From positions 124,001 to 188,000 of the forward strand of contig NZ_JAAQRC020000003.1 of NCBI RefSeq assembly GCF_019216885.1: 64,000 nucleotides of DNA, in the 5' to 3' direction. The notes below the pieces were generated by a model. The model made no database searches. It was not told the origin of the DNA and was given only the letters and a program-made list of their open reading frames with translations. Shown piece after piece: positions 9,839 through 18,520 of the stretch. This stretch comes from Methylobacterium sp. SyP6R (GTDB lineage Bacteria > Pseudomonadota > Alphaproteobacteria > Rhizobiales > Beijerinckiaceae). The translations under genes and the position numbers were made by a program. How positions within the stretch are numbered: the stretch's first letter is position 1; each line of letters opens with the position of its first letter.

Positions 9839-11340
9839 ATGTTGGTCGTGGAGACGGTCGCGAAGATCCGCCGCGCGTACTTCGTGCAGCATAAGCCGAT
9901 CAAGCAGATCTGCCGGGAGCTGATGCTCTCCCGCAAGGTCGTCAGGAAGGTGATCCGCTCGGAGGCAACTGCCTTCCGCTACACCCGCAGCGTCCAGCCT
10001 GCACCCAAGCTCGGGCCCTGGCGCGACGAGCTCGACCGGATGCTGGCAGCCAATACGGGGAAGCCGGCGCGGGAGCGGCTGACGCTGACCCGGATCTTCG
10101 AGGCGCTGCGGGGGCTCGGCTACGAGGGCGGCTATGATGCCGTCCGCCGCTACGCCAAGACGTGGAAGCGCCAGCAGGCCAGCGTGACGGCTCCCGCCTT
10201 CGTGCCACTCGCCTTCGCCCCGGGTGAGGCCTACCAGTTCGACTGGAGCCACGAGATCGTGCTGATCGCCGGCGTCACCACGACGGTCAAGGTCGCCCAC
10301 GTCCGGCTCTGCCACTCGCGCATGCTGTTCGTGCGGGCCTATCCGCGCGAGAGCCAGGAGATGGTCTTCGACGCCCACGACCGAGCGTTCGCCTTCTTCC
10401 GCGGCACCTGCCAGCGGGGGATCTACGACAACATGAAGACCGCGGTCGAGACGATCTTCGTCGGGCGCGAGCGCGCCTACAACCGCCGCTTCCTGCAGAT
10501 GTGCTCGCACTACCTCGTTGAGCCCGTGGCCTGCACGCCCGCGTCAGGCTGGGAGAAGGGGCAGGTCGAGAACCAGGTCGGGCTGGTACGCGAGCGCCTG
10601 TTCACCCCGCGCGTCCGAGTGAGAAGCTACGACGAGCTCAATGCCCTGCTGCTCGACGGGGTCGTCGCCTACGCCAAGGCCCACCCGCATCCCGAGCAGC
10701 GCGACCTGACGATCTGGCAGGCCTTCGAAGCCGAACGGGGAGCCCTGGTCCCCTACGCCGGACGCTTCGACGGCTTCCACGCCGTGCCGGCAGCCGTGTC
10801 CTCGACCTGCCTGGTGCGCTTCGACAACAACAAGTACTCGGTCATGGCCTCGGCCATCGGTCGCCCGGTCGAGGTGCGCGCCTATGCCGAGCGCATCGAG
10901 ATCCGCCAGGACGGACGCATCGTCGCCGAGCACCCGCGGGCCTTCAGCCGCGGCCAGACGGTGTTCGACCCCTGGCACTACGTCCCCGTGCTCGCCCGCA
11001 AGCCCGGCGCGCTGCGCAACGGCGCACCGTTCAAGGACTGGGTCCTGCCCGCCGCCCTCGAACGGATCCGCCGCAAGCTCGCCGGCAGAGCGCCGACGGT
11101 GACCGCCAGATGGTCGAGATCCTCACCGCCGTGCTCGGCGACGGCCTGTCCGTGGTCGAAGCGGCCTGCGCCGAGGCACTGCGCGAGGGCGTGCACTCGG
11201 CCGACGTGGTGCTCAACATCCTGGCCCGCCAGCGGGAGCCGCCCGCGCCCGTCCCGCTGCTGACGCCCGAGAGCCTGCGGCTGCGCCACGAGCCGGTCGC
11301 CGACTGTGCCCGCTACGACAGCCTGAGGAGAGCCCCGTGA
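9839..11340 (+). pseudogene. istA: istA transposase of the first IS21, frameshifted near the 3' end
   Basis: The frame from 9839 has the IstA HTH (HKPIKQICRELMLSRKVVRK) and the integrase core (YQFDWSHEIVLIAG, GIYDNMKTAVETIF and KGQVENQVGLVRERLF, the D-D-E region). It also has the downstream DNA-binding beta part (CLVRFDNNKYSVMASAIGRP). At about 11090, within GCCGGCAGAGCGCC, one extra base pushes the protein into a wrong frame. The true C-terminus ([20 protein letters not shown] through [12 protein letters not shown]) is in the next frame up to 11340, where it overlaps istB. The last 80 residues are therefore lost unless a frameshift occurs. The catalytic core itself is intact. Confidence 0.8.
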
Positions 11341-12071
11341 TGGAACGTCAGCAGATCCTCGCCACCATGGGCGAGCTGAAGCTGTTCGGGATGAAGGCGG
11401 CCTACGACGAGATCATCAAGGTCGCCCTCAAGCGCAGCCACGAACCGCAGCAGATCGTCGGCGACCTGTTACAGGCCGAGATCAGCGAGAAGCAGGCGCG
11501 CTCGATCCGCTACCAGATGACGATTGCCAAGCTGCCCCTGGCCAAGGACCTCGCCGAGTTCGCCTTTGCCGGGACGCCGATCAACGAGGGTCTGGTGCGC
11601 GACCTCTGCGGCGGCGAGTTCCTGGCCCACCAGCGCAACGTCGTGCTGGTGGGCGGCACCGGCACGGGCAAGACGCATCTGGCCATCGCGGTCGCCCGGT
11701 CGTGCATCCGGGACGGGGCGCGGGCCCGGTTCTACACCGTGGTCGACCTCGTCAACCGGCTCGAGGCCGAGGCGCGAGCCGGCCGGCAGGGCCGCATCGC
11801 CGACCACCTCGCCCGGCTCGACCTGGTGGTGCTGGACGAGCTCGGCTACCTGCCGTTCGCGCAGTCGGGCGGTCAGCTGCTGTTCCACCTGATCAGCCGG
11901 CTCTACGAGACCACCTCGATCGTGGTGACGACCAACCTGGCGTTCGGGGAGTGGCCGAGCGTGTTTGCCGGCGACGCCAAGATGACGACGGCGCTGCTCG
12001 ATCGGCTGACCCACCACTGCGAGATCGTCGAGACCGGCAACGAGAGCTGGCGCTTCAAGAACCGGGCGTGA
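11337..12071 (+). CDS. istB: IstB helper ATPase of the first IS21
   Basis: A 244-residue AAA+ ATPase that assists IstA in target selection. It has a Walker A ([20 protein letters not shown], about residues 102-121), a Walker B ([14 protein letters not shown], about 160-173) and sensor I ([13 protein letters not shown]). The ATG at 11337 overlaps the istA stop by 4 bp. The frame is complete and typical in length (about 245-260 residues). A stop at 12071 is followed by the IS right end within 155 bp. Confidence 0.92.
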   Translation: MMERQQILATMGELKLFGMKAAYDEIIKVALKRSHEPQQIVGDLLQAEISEKQARSIRYQMTIAKLPLAKDLAEFAFAGTPINEGLVRDLCGGEFLAHQRNVVLVGGTGTGKTHLAIAVARSCIRDGARARFYTVVDLVNRLEAEARAGRQGRIADHLARLDLVVLDELGYLPFAQSGGQLLFHLISRLYETTSIVVTTNLAFGEWPSVFAGDAKMTTALLDRLTHHCEIVETGNESWRFKNRA

Positions 12072-12226
12072 AGGATGGCCTGCGCGCAGCTCATCCTGGA
12101 CCCCTGGTCAGCCCGGCTGCGCCACCCCGACCCGCTTCGCCGGGCTGACCAGGGGCGTCGCGCTACGCGCAACAAGGGGTCCCAATTGGACGCCGATCAG
12201 GGGTCCCGTTCCGATGCCGTTTGACA

Positions 12227-13073
12227 GTCTCGACGTCATACGGCGAGCCGATGTAGCGGCCCGATGGTGGCACCTGATCGTTCGTCCGCCACGCGACACG
12301 GGTGCCCTCCGGCCCGTCCTCGCGGAGGAAGTTCTGCACCCAGACCCGTCGCAGGGTTTCGAGGGCTGGGAGGTCACGCAGGACGGGTGGGGCGAGGGCC
12401 AGCGGGGTGAACCCATCGATCCCTGTCTGCACCGCCCACGCCTGGCGTCCTGCCTGGCTCTTGGGCAGCCGGAACTCGCTCGCCCGCAGCCCGTAGCGTT
12501 CGACCCAGATCGGGGTCGTGCACGTGCGCAGCCAGTCGGGCGCGACCGTTGCCAGTTCGTTCAGTGCGTGGCGCAGCGTTTCCCGACAACTTCGAATCGG
12601 CTCAGAGTTCCCATCGCTTCAAGGACGTGCGTGGAATCGCTGCGCTGGCGTCCACCGCCTTTCAGGAGCCCGCGCGCCCGTGCCAGTGCGAGCGTCGCGT
12701 CGAAGAGCCGGCTTCCCGCTCCATGGGCAAGAAGGCGGGTGCGGAACTCGCTCAAGACGGTGTGGTCGAAGCCGGTATCGTTGAGCTCCAGGCACAGGAG
12801 GTACTTCCAATCGATCCGCGTGCGGACGGCGTCGGCGGCTTGGCGATCGGTGAGTCCCTCCATGAACTGCAGCAGGGTCGCGAGGGCGAGCCGGACCGGC
12901 GCCTCAGCAGGGCGTCCCCGTACCGGGAACAGGTCGGCAAAGTCGTGATCCTCCACGACCCGATGCAGGTCATCATAGAGGCGCATGATCGGATTGCCGT
13001 CCGGAAAGAGCGCTCGCGCGACCTGCGCGGTCTGATCAGGCACGAGATAGGTGCGTCTCACGTCGAGCGACAT
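12227..13073 (-). pseudogene. IS1182-family transposase, 5' half
   Basis: Read leftward from an ATG at 13073, the protein starts MSLDVRRTYLVPDQTAQVAR and has the IS1182 head FMEGLTDRQAADAVRTRIDW and FDHTVLSEFRTRLL. A frameshift near 12580 moves the reading to the frame with MQTGIDGFTPLALAPPVLRD and WRTNDQVPPSGRYIGSPYD. The gene is then cut exactly at the IS21 right end (12226/12227). The 3' half is absent. Its outer terminal repeat is at 13172-13207. Confidence 0.85.
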
Positions 13074-13171
13074 GCTCCCCTCCTGATGGGCGTGGGGCCA
13101 CATCGTCACTCTTCGCGCCGCGCTGGTCGTCCTCTCATCGCAGGATGCCTTGCCGAATGCGCCACCAATAT

Positions 13172-13207
13172 CAAAACGAGCAAGAACCACCGATCCGGGC
13201 CAATCCC
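13172..13207 (-). repeat. IS1182 terminal inverted repeat splitting ISL3
   Basis: Reading inward on the minus strand this is GGGATTGGCCCGGATCGG followed by TGGTTCTTGCTCGTTTTG. It lies about 100 bp outside the IS1182 start codon, and the ISL3 C-terminal half begins immediately at 13208, so this is the insertion junction of IS1182 into ISL3. Confidence 0.8.
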
Positions 13208-13829
13208 AGTGCGTCGCTGGATCCGGGCTGGCCAGTTCATGCCCTACCGCCGTGCGGCAGGCCCGAGCCGGCTCGACCGTTACATCTCCTTCGTCGAGGC
13301 GCGCTGGCAGAACGGTCAGCGCAGCGCCACCGGTCTTCATCGCGAGTTGTGCGCGCAGGGCTTCACGGGCGGCTGCGACATCGTCCGGCGCTGGGCCGCA
13401 CGGCAGCGCTCGGGGGCGCCGGCTCGACCGCCCTCCGCTCGGATCCCCTCGACACGCCGCATCACCCGGTGGCTGACGGGCGATCCAGCCGTGCTGCCGC
13501 CCGAGGATCGCGCCTTCACCGAGGCACTCTGCGAGGCGGCTCCGCCCTTGAAGCGGGCGGCCGAGGATGTGCGCGCCTTCACCGATCTCCTGCGCCAGAA
13601 CGATCCCGCCGGACTGACACCTTGGCTGGAGGCTGCTGCCGCCACCGAACTTGGTGGCTCCGTCACCGGGCTTCGGCAGGATGAGGATGCCGTGCGCGCG
13701 GCGATCGCCGAGCCCTGAAGCAACGGCCAGGTTGAAGGGCAGGTCAACCGCCTCAAACTGATCAAACCCAGCATGTATGGTCGAGCCAAGTTCGACCTGC
13801 TCTGCCAGCGAGTGCTGCATGCCGCGTGA
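13208..13829 (+). pseudogene. ISL3-family transposase, C-terminal half
   Basis: The plus strand encodes RRWIRAGQFMPYRRAAGPS, then SRLDRYISFVEARWQNGQRS, ITRWLTGDPAVLPPEDRAF and, after an in-frame TGA at 13716-13718, SNGQVEGQVNRLKLIKPSMY and FDLLCQRVLHAA. This is the standard ISL3 C-terminal DDE part (the Glu lies in NGQVEGQ). The TGA stands where ISL3 proteins have Trp (EPWSNGQVEG). Together with 8878-9723 it reconstitutes one broken ISL3 gene. Confidence 0.85.
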
Positions 13830-13863
13830 GCCGAGCCCCCGAGTTTGGCTGGACAAGCACCCG

Positions 13864-15024
13864 TCAACACTGAAAGTGCGGATGAACCCCATTCCGATCC
13901 CCTTTGACATGATCTCGGGGCACAGTTCCGATCGCTCTTGGCGTCCGACCTGCCGCGGTCTGCGCTGTCTCTGACCGTGCTCGCGACAAAACCTCCTTCG
14001 ATGATCCCCTCCCCGCTTCCTCGCGCGGACCCACTGAGCCTATGCCGGTCGAAATCGACGTTCCGGGCTGGGACGATCGACGCTGTGCCTGTTGCTCTGA
14101 ATGGCTGCAGGCAATGCGCACGAGAATCGCGCTGAGGTGTTGATCGAACTCCGTCAGCCCGACATCCCCTGGTTGGCCCGGATCCCGCTGTGCTTTTCGG
14201 TCTTGCCTGAACGCTTGATCGAGCATGTCCTCGCCCCCGAGAGTGAGAGCCCGGGGCTGTGCCGGTGGTGATAGCTCAGCCCCGGGCTTTCGCGCCGTGA
14301 GCTGCCTCGCTGATCGTGATCCAAAGGCAGGCTCCCCGGTGTTCACAGCCTCGGCGTAACTCGTTTTAGATTCTTCCTTTATGGGTTTGGTGGGCGCAGA
14401 TTCTTGCGTTGCCGTCTCGTGCAAAGACGTGATCGGCGCGTTGGCGCATTTGAAGCGCGGCGGTTCGACGGCTTCGGTCAGACGGATCGGGGTTGCGCTG
14501 GTCTTTGGGTCGACAGCGCCGCGGACGATATACCCAGCCTTTTCCAAGGCGGCGTAGTGAGCCTGGACGGTTCGCTGCGCGATCCCGAGATCGCTGGCGA
14601 CGAGGCAGGTCTGCTTCTTGAAGACACGCTGCTTCCCGCAGCGCGCGATCAGATACAGGAGCGTCGTGCGTGCGCCGGGCGACACGAGTTGGCTAATGAA
14701 CGGGTCAAGCGCGTGCCTGCGGACGTAGCGGATACCGACGATCCGGGTGATCCTGGTGCGATTCCCAGGCGAAGAGCGTCGACCACGCCGCTTCACGCGC
14801 TTGTCATCAAAGCGCGAGGGGATCCCGTCGAACACTCCGCGGACCGCACACCGGACGACGGCGACACTTTCGCGCTCGAAGGCGCTGACCTCGTCCTCGG
14901 TGCAGCGTCCGGCCTCAAGCTCCTTATAAAGCGTTTGACGCCAGAGATTGTGAGCCCACGCTTCTTCCGGAAGCTCGTTCAGCAGCCGAAGCAGCTCTGG
15001 CTTGAAGGCCTGTGGGATGAGCAT
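13864..15024 (-). CDS. Winged-helix protein next to the replication origin; chimeric C-terminus
   Basis: A 386-residue protein of unknown function. Residues about 115-185 form a helix-turn-helix/winged-helix domain (GARTTLLYLIARCGKQRVF, CLVASDLGIAQRTVQAHYAA, LEKAGYIVRG). The N-terminal 110 residues are Arg-rich and include ELPEEAWAHNLWRQTLYKEL. The start (ATG at 15024) lies just outside the iteron arrays, transcribed away from repA, so a role in replication control is plausible. From about residue 235 the sequence becomes compositionally odd, passes through a 12-bp perfect inverted repeat (14248-14288) and ends within an IS21-like terminus (13887-13909). The native C-terminus has probably been replaced, and the functional protein may be only the first 230 residues. 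Confidence 0.55.
   Translation of the reverse strand: MLIPQAFKPELLRLLNELPEEAWAHNLWRQTLYKELEAGRCTEDEVSAFERESVAVVRCAVRGVFDGIPSRFDDKRVKRRGRRSSPGNRTRITRIVGIRYVRRHALDPFISQLVSPGARTTLLYLIARCGKQRVFKKQTCLVASDLGIAQRTVQAHYAALEKAGYIVRGAVDPKTSATPIRLTEAVEPPRFKCANAPITSLHETATQESAPTKPIKEESKTSYAEAVNTGEPAFGSRSARQLTARKPGAELSPPAQPRALTLGGEDMLDQAFRQDRKAQRDPGQPGDVGLTEFDQHLSAILVRIACSHSEQQAQRRSSQPGTSISTGIGSVGPREEAGRGSSKEVLSRARSETAQTAAGRTPRAIGTVPRDHVKGDRNGVHPHFQC
13887..13909 (-). repeat. IS21-like terminus scar
   Basis: On the minus strand from 13909 the sequence reads TGTCAAAGGGGATCGGAATG, closely resembling the right end of the 9724-12226 IS21 (TGTCAAACGGCATCGGAACG). No istA/istB lies beside it, so it looks like a remaining end of a deleted relative, fused to the 3' end of the gene at 13864-15024. 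Confidence 0.45.
14248..14288. repeat. 12-bp perfect inverted repeat
   Basis: AGCCCGGGGCTG at 14248-14259 and its exact complement CAGCCCCGGGCT at 14277-14288, separated by 17 nt. On the plus strand the second arm runs into TTTCGC. It resembles an intrinsic terminator or attachment/recombination site and lies inside the suspect 3' part of the winged-helix gene. Confidence 0.5.
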
Positions 15025-15100
15025 TGCGTCCGCTCCAAAGACGGATTGATCGTCTTGAACGCATCGGGTGCCGGTTCGTCGTTCGATTCAAAGCACTTCC

Positions 15101-15983
15101 CATGAGGTTTTCGGGGCGCTTCGTAAGGTATTCGGGGCGTATTGCAATACACGACTTAAGGCGCTGAGTTTTTTGGGGCGTGACGTGAGGTTTTTGAGGC
15201 GCGATGAAGCGCTGCCGGCGAACCGATTCGGGTGACGATCGCTGGAGAAATGACGAGAGGGTTGACCGATACTCGGCGTGTGGGGCGCTTACAGCCTGCC
15301 CTACCGTCACGAAAAGCCAGTACCCGGCGCGGCCGCGCGTTCCAATCGCCTCGGTTGCGGCCCATGGATGCCGAACGCTCTCGCAAGCTGAGGTTTTTGG
15401 GGCGAGGTCGTGACCTCGGCGGGGCGCCGACGACGGTTCCGCCGCCTGACGGGACTGCCGCGACCGAGGTTTTCGGGGCGCGGCGGTCGGCGAAACGAGA
15501 ACGTCCGTGCTTTTTCGCGATGCCGGGAAAACGCCTGCACTGTCAGCGATATGGCCCGATACCGCGGATCGCGCCCCAAATGACTCAGGCCGTCCAGCCG
15601 GATCGCGCCCGAAATGACTCAGCCCTGCCAGGCGGATCGCGCCCCGAATACCTCAGGGGCAGCCCGGGACTGATGGCGCCCGATTTACCTCAGAGGCCCT
15701 TTGCTGCAGCGGTCTGACGAATGGGACCTCGGGCCGGATGTTCCGACCATGAAAAGCACGTCACGATCGCTCCTATCGTCCTACCAGGCGTCGTCCTTGC
15801 TGCATGAGCATCGCGCCCGAAATACCCCAGCCGCCGCAAGGCGCCGACGGGCAGCCCTCGGCATCGCTGGCACTCTTCGGCAGCGCCCCGAATCCCCCAG
15901 CTCTGCATGGGGCTCCCGATCGCGCCCCGAATCCCTCACCCTCGGTTCAGGATCGCGCCCAAAATACCTCGGTGCAAAACACG
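15101..15983. other. Probable replication origin: about 14 iterons in two opposed arrays
   Basis: About eight copies of a 20-23 bp iteron with consensus GATCGCGCCCCGAATACCTC occur between 15565 and 15983 (for example 15566, 15600, 15634, 15673, 15808, 15881, 15917 and 15952). About six copies in the opposite orientation (consensus GAGGTTTTCGGGGCGC) occur between 15101 and 15482 (15104, 15124, 15164, 15185, 15388 and 15465). The arrays point toward each other across 15483-15560 and end about 80 bp before repA. No array of this kind is expected by chance. Iterons of this layout bind the replication initiator, so this is the likely oriV and also the autoregulatory operator of repA. An AT-rich melting segment is not obvious. 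Confidence 0.8.
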
Positions 15984-16047
15984 CATAACGCTCGGCTGCA
16001 GGACATTTGGCTTTGACTCGGCAGGTGTCCCCCGATCCATTCAACAT

Positions 16048-16053
16048 CGGAGG
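16048..16053 (+). promoter_or_regulatory. repA ribosome-binding site
   Basis: CGGAGG lies 9 nt before the ATG at 16063 and decides the start: the frame is open further upstream to 15907, but that part overlaps the iterons and has no Shine-Dalgarno sequence. Confidence 0.75.
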
Positions 16054-16062
16054 TTTGATCCG

Positions 16063-17259
16063 ATGAGCCTGAGTCGTGTTCCCGCCAAGCGAGCCAAGAA
16101 CGGTCCGGAGGCCGAGCAACCGGCCCAGTTCGCGTTTCTCGACAGCCCGTCCGGTCGGATGACGAAGAGCTTCGGCTTGTGGGATCTAACACCCTGGCAG
16201 GTGATCTATACGAGCGCCGAACTGCGGCAGGGTAATTATCTGGCATCGGTCGAGCGGACGTTCGAGGCAAGAGGGCATACCTATCGGCTCACGCTGAACC
16301 CCGCTCGTATCAATCGCAACGGCGTCAAGGTCGAAGAGTATCCTGGCGAACGCGAACACCTGATCGAACTTGCGATCCGAAAGATCGCCATCCAGCAACG
16401 CAAGCTCAATCTGGAAGTCAGCGACAAAGATGTCGTTGCCATTAATTTGCAATTTTACGATCTTTATAAAGAACTGCAATCCACAGGACACACCTTCGGA
16501 TACAAGGAAATCGAGGAAGCTCTCGTCATCCTCAACACTGCCAAGGTAACAATTCAACGCACCGATTACGATGGCGACGGAGAGCCTTGGGACCTCATGC
16601 TGGGGTCCGCGATCCTGCCCGTCATGAGATTGCGAAAGGCTGGCGCCGCGAACAAGGAGGAGCGCTCTTCCGTATATATCCAGGTCAACCCGCTGCTGGC
16701 TGAGGCCATACGCAATCTCGATTTTCATGATTTAAATTATGAAACGTTGATGTCGCTAAAGCCGGTATCACGGTACATTTATAAGCGGCTGCAGCACGCC
16801 TTCGTCTTCGGCGAAAACAACGGATCGCCGACGCTGATGTTGGCAGCATCGGCCGTGCGCGATGCTTGTGGGCTCAACTACTCCCGGTCTCGCAAGCTGT
16901 TCGAGGTGCTCGCAACCTGCTTCGAGGATTTGAAGCGGATGAAGCTGATTGAATCAGTTACGGAAGAAGGAGTTTTTCAGGGCGAAGGTAAGCGACGCTC
17001 GAAAATCGACGCAATGTATTGCATCCTTCCAAGTGCCGATTTTGCTGCTCAGGCCCTCCAAGCTCAGATGAACGTGGTGCGTAATATTGAAGCATTCGAG
17101 GTCATCAGCGGTGGCAGGCGTCCCAGCCAGGGATGGATTCAGGCGGCCGATGACCCCAAGCAGGTCCGCGCCAGTCTGCGTACGAAGCGGACAAATTCTG
17201 TGGGGCAGACGTCACTTCCTCTCCTTGAGCTCGTTGCCGCTGATCAGACGACGACATAG
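16063..17259 (+). CDS. repA: Replication initiator protein (RPA family)
   Basis: A 398-residue plasmid replication initiator. The region from about residue 20 to 330 (FAFLDSPSGRMTKSFGLWDL, RTFEARGHTYRLTLNPARIN, MSLKPVSRYIYKRLQHAFVF) is characteristic of the 'replication initiator protein A' family of alphaproteobacterial plasmids, which carry two winged-helix DNA-binding units. It should bind the iterons at 15101-15983 and open the origin. The gene uses lower-GC codons in places than its neighbours. It is complete, ending just 90 bp before the decayed IS66. The partition genes that would normally be nearby are 7 kb away because of insertion sequences. Confidence 0.85.
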   Translation: MSLSRVPAKRAKNGPEAEQPAQFAFLDSPSGRMTKSFGLWDLTPWQVIYTSAELRQGNYLASVERTFEARGHTYRLTLNPARINRNGVKVEEYPGEREHLIELAIRKIAIQQRKLNLEVSDKDVVAINLQFYDLYKELQSTGHTFGYKEIEEALVILNTAKVTIQRTDYDGDGEPWDLMLGSAILPVMRLRKAGAANKEERSSVYIQVNPLLAEAIRNLDFHDLNYETLMSLKPVSRYIYKRLQHAFVFGENNGSPTLMLAASAVRDACGLNYSRSRKLFEVLATCFEDLKRMKLIESVTEEGVFQGEGKRRSKIDAMYCILPSADFAAQALQAQMNVVRNIEAFEVISGGRRPSQGWIQAADDPKQVRASLRTKRTNSVGQTSLPLLELVAADQTTT

Positions 17260-18520
17260 ATTTTCGCGCCGACGACACATTTCACACTGAACTTGGGTCA
17301 TGTGATACACCCAGTCAGACCGAACTGCTGGGTGCAGTCTGCGCTGCAAGCGACATGACCCACGGGTAATCTTTGGCGCGGGCGTTCGTGCTCCGGTCCG
17401 ATTCGGGATGGGGGGTATCAGGCGGTGATAGTGCCGAGCAGAGAGGCGAAGGGCGTCGCCTTGGTCCTGAGCGCGGCGGTGGTGATGACACTGCGCACGT
17501 CCGCCACGCTTTCGGGGGCCCACAACGCCCGATAGCCGTTCGGCATCTTGCGTTGGACGACTGCTAACCGCAGGTCGCGCTCGCGGGCCTTGTTGGCTGC
17601 CGCGACCTGTCCAGGGAAGGCGACGAAGGTCAGGAGTTTGTTGCGCGCGCCATGCATGCGTGTCTGGGACGTCCGGGCCGGATCGTACGTCGCTGGACGT
17701 TTCAGGATGGCGTCGAGGTTCTCGTCCAACTCGCGCCGCTTGCGCGCGAGGGTCGAGGCCGCCAGTTCGATCAGTCCGCGGGCCAGCCCAAAGGCCTTGT
17801 GGAGCCACCCACTCGAGCCGAAGGGCGAGCAGGTCGTGTCCCGCTGCGACTGCATAGGTCACGTCGCGGGCGAGGTGCGCCAGGCAGGTCTGCCGACGCT
17901 CGCCGTGCCCCCGCTGAGCCAAGTACCTGTCGGATGTCCGCTCCGCCGGCCGATGCCCGGCCATCACCTTGCTGATCGTGAATGCCGCCCGGCTCGGGGC
18001 GACAGGGTGCACGACCGCATCCTCTCGGCGGTATAACCCAATGGTCGCTGTTGGCGTCCTCGATGCGGACCCCGTCCCGTCTGAGGCCACCACAGGAGCC
18101 TTGCGCAGGCGCCCCGGTGCCGCATCGCGGCCCTTCCGCGAAGCAGCCTCGAGCGCGCCGCAGCAGGTTCATCAGCTCGCCTTGGCTGAGCCTCAGCCCG
18201 AACAAGTCCGACAAGGCGTCCTGCAACCGTTCATAGGAGAGCGCCCGAAAGGTCCTCAGATCGGTCGCCACCGCGTGCAGGAGCGGCTCGAACGGCGTCC
18301 CGTCAGCCTCCGCTAGCCGTGGGGCGACGACCCTGTTCCGGCGGACCGTGCACGTCACATATTGGCGGCGATGCAGCTCGACCGGAGGAGAGCCAGCGGC
18401 AGGTCTATCCGCTCACGCACGCTGACGACCCCTGCCGGCAGACCGATGGGCAGTGGCTCGTCATAGGCCGAGCCCGCGGCGGACCGATGCACCACGACCT
18501 GATCCGGATCAGGTCTCATA

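Larger units (their letters stand above)
9724..12226 (+). mobile_element. IS21-family insertion sequence, 2.5 kb
   Basis: The left end starts TGTGATTAGG at 9724 and the right end finishes TTTGACA at 12226. Inside each end is a copy of GATCGGCGTCCAA followed by a GGGACCCC block, the multiple-repeat arrangement of IS21 termini. It carries istA and istB with the usual 4-bp overlap. No target duplication is found: the left flank is ISL3 and the right flank is IS1182, so a deletion next to the element has occurred since it inserted. Confidence 0.85.

Noticed and set aside
9716..12234. A target duplication for the first IS21
   Set aside because: The left flank is ISL3 and the right flank is IS1182, with no shared 4-8 bp; a deletion has removed one side.
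14248..14288. An intrinsic terminator for a rightward gene
   Set aside because: No rightward gene precedes it; the T-run is only three bases. It is kept as an inverted repeat instead.
15101..15983. A CRISPR array
   Set aside because: Spacing is irregular, orientation changes halfway and repeats are degenerate; the position beside a replication initiator fits iterons.
15907..16062. A longer repA start within the iterons
   Set aside because: No ribosome site, overlap with the last iterons and no family homology in the extension; CGGAGG precedes the ATG at 16063.
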